The notes under the pieces were generated by a model that saw only the letters and a list, made by a program, of their open reading frames with translations, ran no database searches and had not been told where the DNA came from. Made by a program: the position numbers and the translations under genes. A DNA stretch of 64,000 nucleotides from Blautia hansenii DSM 20583 (GTDB taxonomy: Bacteria > Bacillota > Clostridia > Lachnospirales > Lachnospiraceae): contig NZ_CP022413.2 of NCBI RefSeq assembly GCF_002222595.2, positions 1,194,001-1,258,000 on the forward strand, given 5' to 3'. This document shows, piece after piece, positions 61,357 through 64,000 of this stretch (positions within the stretch are counted from its first letter, which is position 1; every line of letters starts with the position of its first letter).

Positions 61357-61367
61357 AAATAACCCAT
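61357..61367 (+). repeat. Right-end integrase arm-type repeat, element 3
   Basis: AAATAACCCAT lies 18 bases after the integrase stop codon and matches the left-end repeats AATAACCC at 44690-44710. The rest of 61340-61499 is the element's right end, with a short GGCT/AGCC hairpin and the new ribosome site for the phosphatase gene. Confidence 0.45.
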
Positions 61368-61499
61368 TTGTACCACAAATGCCCGAAAAAACATGAGAAA
61401 ATACAAGAATTTATAAGAAAAAGAACCTTTCAAGTAAAAAATGCACAAAGGCTGAAAAGCCAGTATTTATAAGGCTTTGAGAGGATATGAGGAGATAAA

Positions 61500-61973
61500 A
61501 TGGAGAAAATAAAGGTACTATTCATTTGCCACGGCAACATCTGCCGCAGCCCCATGGCTGAATTTGTTTTTAAAGACTTAGTCGCAAAATCCGGCTATGC
61601 ATCTGACTTTTACATTTCTTCCGCTGCCACCAGCACAGAGGAAATTGGCAACCCGGTTCACCACGGAACAAGAAACAAGCTGGCTCAGTTTCACATTTCC
61701 ACAGCAGGCAAATATGCTGTTCAAATGAAAAGGTCAGATTACGAAAAATATGATTATCTTATTGGAATGGATGATTGGAATATTAAAAATATAAATAGGA
61801 TAATCGGACAAGATTCTGAGAATAAAGTATATAAGCTTTTAGATTTTACTAATCATTCAAGAGCCATTGCAGATCCATGGTATACGGGAGATTTTGATAA
61901 AACTTATGAGGATATCAAAGAGGGTTGCGAAGCATTTTTGGAATATTTAAAGCATCAAGGTGAAATTTTCTAA
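61500..61973 (+). CDS. Low-molecular-weight protein tyrosine phosphatase, restored at site D
   Basis: A 157-residue LMW-PTP. The catalytic loop is C10-H-G-N-I-C-R16-S and the general-acid aspartate lies in DPWYTGDFDKTY. It removes phosphate from protein tyrosines or arginines. Its first codons, start codon and GAGGAG ribosome site come from element 3; the rest is host. The attachment core TGCCACGGCA is at 61527-61536, inside the catalytic-loop codons. The three truncated starts upstream are earlier versions of this 5' end. Confidence 0.93.
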   Translation: MEKIKVLFICHGNICRSPMAEFVFKDLVAKSGYASDFYISSAATSTEEIGNPVHHGTRNKLAQFHISTAGKYAVQMKRSDYEKYDYLIGMDDWNIKNINRIIGQDSENKVYKLLDFTNHSRAIADPWYTGDFDKTYEDIKEGCEAFLEYLKHQGEIF

Positions 61974-61991
61974 AGACAGGTAGGGATAAAA

Positions 61992-62660
61992 ATGAATGAA
62001 ACAATAGAAAGCGTATTAAAACAACAGGAGTTTTGGGAGAAGCTTACAGAGGAACAGCAAAAGTTGATTCTTAAGGAATCCAGAGTAATAAGTTATGAAA
62101 CAGGCGAGATTGTTTATTCAGGAGCCAGAGAATGTCTTGGTGGACTTTTGGTTTTAAATGGAAGTCTTAGGACGTATTTATTATCTGATGAAGGGAAAGA
62201 AGTCACTATTTATCGTTTACGGGAAGGAGATGTTTGCTTTTTGGCAGCCTCCTGTATTCTTTCTGCAATTACTTTTGATGTGGAAATCGAGGCTCAAGGG
62301 TTCACACAGGTACTTCTCATTCCTGCCCGAATTCTTTCTACATTGACAAAGGAAAATATTTATTTGGAAAATTTCATGTATAAAGAAACCGCAAGACGTT
62401 TTTCAGACGTAGTAGAAGCTTTACAGCAGCTGATGTTTTTGAGCCTTACACAGAGAATTGCTTCTTTTTTATTAGATGAGGCAGCCAAAAATAAGACATC
62501 CAGTATCACCATGACACATGAAGAAATTGCGAAAATTATTGGAAGTGCCAGAGAAGCAGTCAGTCGTATTTTAAAACAGCTTGCAAAACAGGGATATATA
62601 TCTTTAAACAGAGGCGAAATAAAAATCGAGAAAAGAGAAGAGCTTTATAAACTTCTATAA
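61992..62660 (+). CDS. Crp/Fnr-family transcriptional regulator
   Basis: A 222-residue protein with a cyclic-nucleotide-binding-like beta barrel (EIVYSGARECLGGLLVLNGS, GDVCFLAASCIL) and a C-terminal winged helix (MTHEEIAKIIGSAREAVSRI). The cysteines in VCFLAASC might sense redox, which would suit the neighbouring thioredoxin genes, but this is a guess. It is 18 bases after the phosphatase gene, so probably cotranscribed. A bidirectional terminator follows. Confidence 0.88.
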   Translation: MNETIESVLKQQEFWEKLTEEQQKLILKESRVISYETGEIVYSGARECLGGLLVLNGSLRTYLLSDEGKEVTIYRLREGDVCFLAASCILSAITFDVEIEAQGFTQVLLIPARILSTLTKENIYLENFMYKETARRFSDVVEALQQLMFLSLTQRIASFLLDEAAKNKTSSITMTHEEIAKIIGSAREAVSRILKQLAKQGYISLNRGEIKIEKREELYKLL

Positions 62661-62698
62661 AAACTTACAGAAAATGATAAAAAGATGAGAGAAAAATG

Positions 62699-62734
62699 AG
62701 AGCTGCGGTGGGAAGAATTTTACATCGCAGCTCT
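62699..62734. terminator. Bidirectional terminator between convergent genes
   Basis: AGAGCTGCG (62699-62707) pairs with CGCAGCTCT (62726-62734). It serves the Crp/Fnr gene on the plus strand and trxA on the minus strand. Confidence 0.75.
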
Positions 62735-62768
62735 TGCGTTATTAAATTTATAAGCATAATAAGTTAAA

Positions 62769-63077
62769 TTATTTTAACAAAGTTTCCAGCTGTTTTTTAG
62801 GAACAGCCCCTACGGATTTGTCAGCGACCTGCCCATTTTTAAACACCAGTACAGTAGGGATATTCATAATACCGTATTGTGCTGCAAGAGAAGGTTCTGC
62901 GTCTACATCGATTTTTCCTACTTTGTAGTTTCCATTTGCCTCTTCTGCTAATTCTTCAATAACCGGCGCCAACATTTTACACGGCATGCACCAGCTTGCC
63001 CAAAAGTCAACCAGTACCGGTACGTCAGATTGTAATACTTCTTTTGCAAAGTTTTCAGATGTAAATTCCATAGCCAT
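62769..63077 (-). CDS. trxA: Thioredoxin
   Basis: A 102-residue classic thioredoxin with active site WCMPC (Cys30, Cys33); methionine replaces the usual glycine. It includes the cis-proline loop NIPTVLVFKNG. It reduces protein disulfides in the cytoplasm using electrons from the adjacent reductase. GGAGG is seven bases before the ATG at 63077. It lies 29 bases downstream of the reductase gene, as an operon. Confidence 0.95.
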   Translation of the reverse strand: MAMEFTSENFAKEVLQSDVPVLVDFWASWCMPCKMLAPVIEELAEEANGNYKVGKIDVDAEPSLAAQYGIMNIPTVLVFKNGQVADKSVGAVPKKQLETLLK

Positions 63078-63106
63078 AATAATAGCCTCCTTTAAATATA
63101 TAATTT

Positions 63107-63979
63107 TTATTTTTTTGACTTTAAATAATCAACAGCACGTGTTCCTGCAAGTGCACCTTCGTACACAGCTTTTGCAATTTGCAACATGCCTCCGGTACAG
63201 TCTCCGGCTGCAAAGAGACCGGGCAGGGGAGTGCTGGTATCTGCTTCAATTAAAATATGATTGTCTTCCATAAAAAGTCCCAATTTTCTGGCGATGTCTG
63301 TACTGTCGGCTGTTCCCAGTGCAACGAAGAGACCATCAAGAGGAAAAAGAGTATGATCTTCTAATTGAAGCTGAGAAAGAGAATTTTCTCCTTTTGCAGA
63401 GATAATCTTTCTTTTTTCTAATTGAATAGAACCCAGTTCTTCCAAAGAAAAATCCGGTTCTTTTCCATTGGTTAGTATAGTTACCTTTGCTGCGAGAGGT
63501 TCTAAAACCTTTGCCTCATGGAGGGCATAAGAGCCATTGCCAAGTACGGCAACCTCCTTTTGCCGATAGAAGAAGCCATCGCATACTGCGCAGTAGCTGA
63601 TGCCGTTTCCTTCATATTTTTTCAACTCTTTTAGAGAAAGAGTATTTCTTTTTGTTCCCGTTGCCAGAATAAGCGCTTGGGTGTGATAGGAACCTTCAGA
63701 GGCTTGTATGGTATATTCTCCATCGTATGTAATTGAAAGCAGTTCATCCTTTAAAACAGGAACGTTCAGAGTCGCTAATTGAGAAAGACCGTTCTCATAC
63801 AGTTCTTTTCCGGAAACAGGAGACGGAAGCCCGTAGTAATTTTCTATTTTTTCTGCCTTTTCTAAAGCGCCGTATCCGTTATGGATAACCAGCGGCGGAA
63901 AGCCCATGCGTACTGCATATAAAGCGGCAGATACCCCTGCCGGACCGGCGCCGGCTATGACAAGTTGTTGCATTTCCAC
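63107..63979 (-). CDS. trxB: Thioredoxin reductase
   Basis: A 290-residue FAD/NAD(P)H reductase. GAGPAGVSAALYA binds FAD and the redox pair is CAVC (130-133). The nucleotide loop GNGSYALHEA departs from the standard GxGxxA/G(D)SA form, and the C-terminal FAAGDCTGG is conserved. Start GTG 63979 has AAAGGAGG about nine bases away; the ATG two codons on is farther. It is slightly shorter than typical bacterial TrxB and may use an alternative electron donor. Confidence 0.88.
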   Translation of the reverse strand: MEMQQLVIAGAGPAGVSAALYAVRMGFPPLVIHNGYGALEKAEKIENYYGLPSPVSGKELYENGLSQLATLNVPVLKDELLSITYDGEYTIQASEGSYHTQALILATGTKRNTLSLKELKKYEGNGISYCAVCDGFFYRQKEVAVLGNGSYALHEAKVLEPLAAKVTILTNGKEPDFSLEELGSIQLEKRKIISAKGENSLSQLQLEDHTLFPLDGLFVALGTADSTDIARKLGLFMEDNHILIEADTSTPLPGLFAAGDCTGGMLQIAKAVYEGALAGTRAVDYLKSKK

Positions 63980-64000
63980 TATCAGATACCTCCTTTTTTA

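Larger units (their letters stand above)
44617..61536 (+). mobile_element. Integrative mobilisable element 3 (about 17 kb) carrying the Hxs operon
   Basis: Bounded by cores at 44617 and 61527. Left half: the His-Xaa-Ser operon. Right half: SSB, MOBQ-like oriT, relaxase, primase-ATPase, xis and int, followed by the restored phosphatase gene. AATAACCC-type repeats occur at both ends. The relaxase is intact, but xis has a stop codon and int an internal deletion. No type IV secretion genes are present, so transfer would need a helper. Confidence 0.82.

Noticed and set aside
62769..63077. CMPC active site of thioredoxin as an oddity
   Set aside because: Methionine in place of glycine is seen in other thioredoxins and the fold is otherwise standard, so it is not a strong anomaly.

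Overview
The window looks like the chromosome of a low-GC gut Firmicute of the Lachnospiraceae type (Blautia-like; inferred from gene content, Tn916-type integrases and AT-rich codon use). At least three integrative elements have accumulated one after another inside one host gene, a low-molecular-weight protein tyrosine phosphatase (LMW-PTP).

Left flank, 1-11400: mostly housekeeping genes (3' end of glucuronate isomerase, uracil permease, a DUF134/NifX protein, tRNA-Thr, thymidine kinase, a zinc alcohol dehydrogenase). An accessory patch follows. Two paralogous YgjP-type zinc peptidase genes bracket a two-gene module, an HsdM-HsdS-like fusion with an abnormal methyltransferase motif IV followed by a TIR-domain protein. 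Small genes and a decayed third YgjP fragment come next.

Tandem insertion array, 11380-61536: the first codons of the LMW-PTP gene (start codon to TGCCACGGCA) occur four times, at 11380, 14707, 44596 and 61500. Only the last is followed by the whole gene. The three intervals are separate elements, each ending with a tyrosine integrase remnant or at least carrying one. Element 1 (about 3.3 kb) has a schlafen-like AlbA_2 protein, a glutaminase and an integrase stub. Element 2 (about 30 kb) is a defence island: SymE-like/ParA/ParB, a NACHT ATPase, a type I restriction-modification operon with an extra small protein and a large helicase, AbiH, a second AlbA_2 protein, and a 1957-residue nuclease-STAND protein of the Avs kind. 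An IS66 element with an 8-bp target duplication splits its integrase. Element 3 (about 17 kb) has a mobilisation/replication half (SSB, a MOBQ-like oriT, MobA/MobL relaxase, primase-ATPase, xis, int) and a cargo operon.

The cargo operon (45102-55024, twelve genes, one promoter) is an extended His-Xaa-Ser (Hxs) system: HxsD-type proteins, two radical SAM maturases (HxsC, HxsB) and a membrane-anchored His-Xaa-Ser repeat substrate (HxsA). It also encodes an A24 prepilin-type peptidase, a membrane MORN-repeat protein, an XpaC-like membrane protein, two TelA-like proteins and a rhomboid protease. I regard this as the most novel system here: probably a radical-SAM-modified, surface-exposed repeat peptide with its own processing and envelope partners.

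Right flank, 61500-64000: the restored LMW-PTP gene, a Crp/Fnr regulator, and on the other strand thioredoxin and thioredoxin reductase. Every integrase in the array is truncated, interrupted or internally deleted, and the one xis has an in-frame stop, so the array looks fossilised unless helped in trans.
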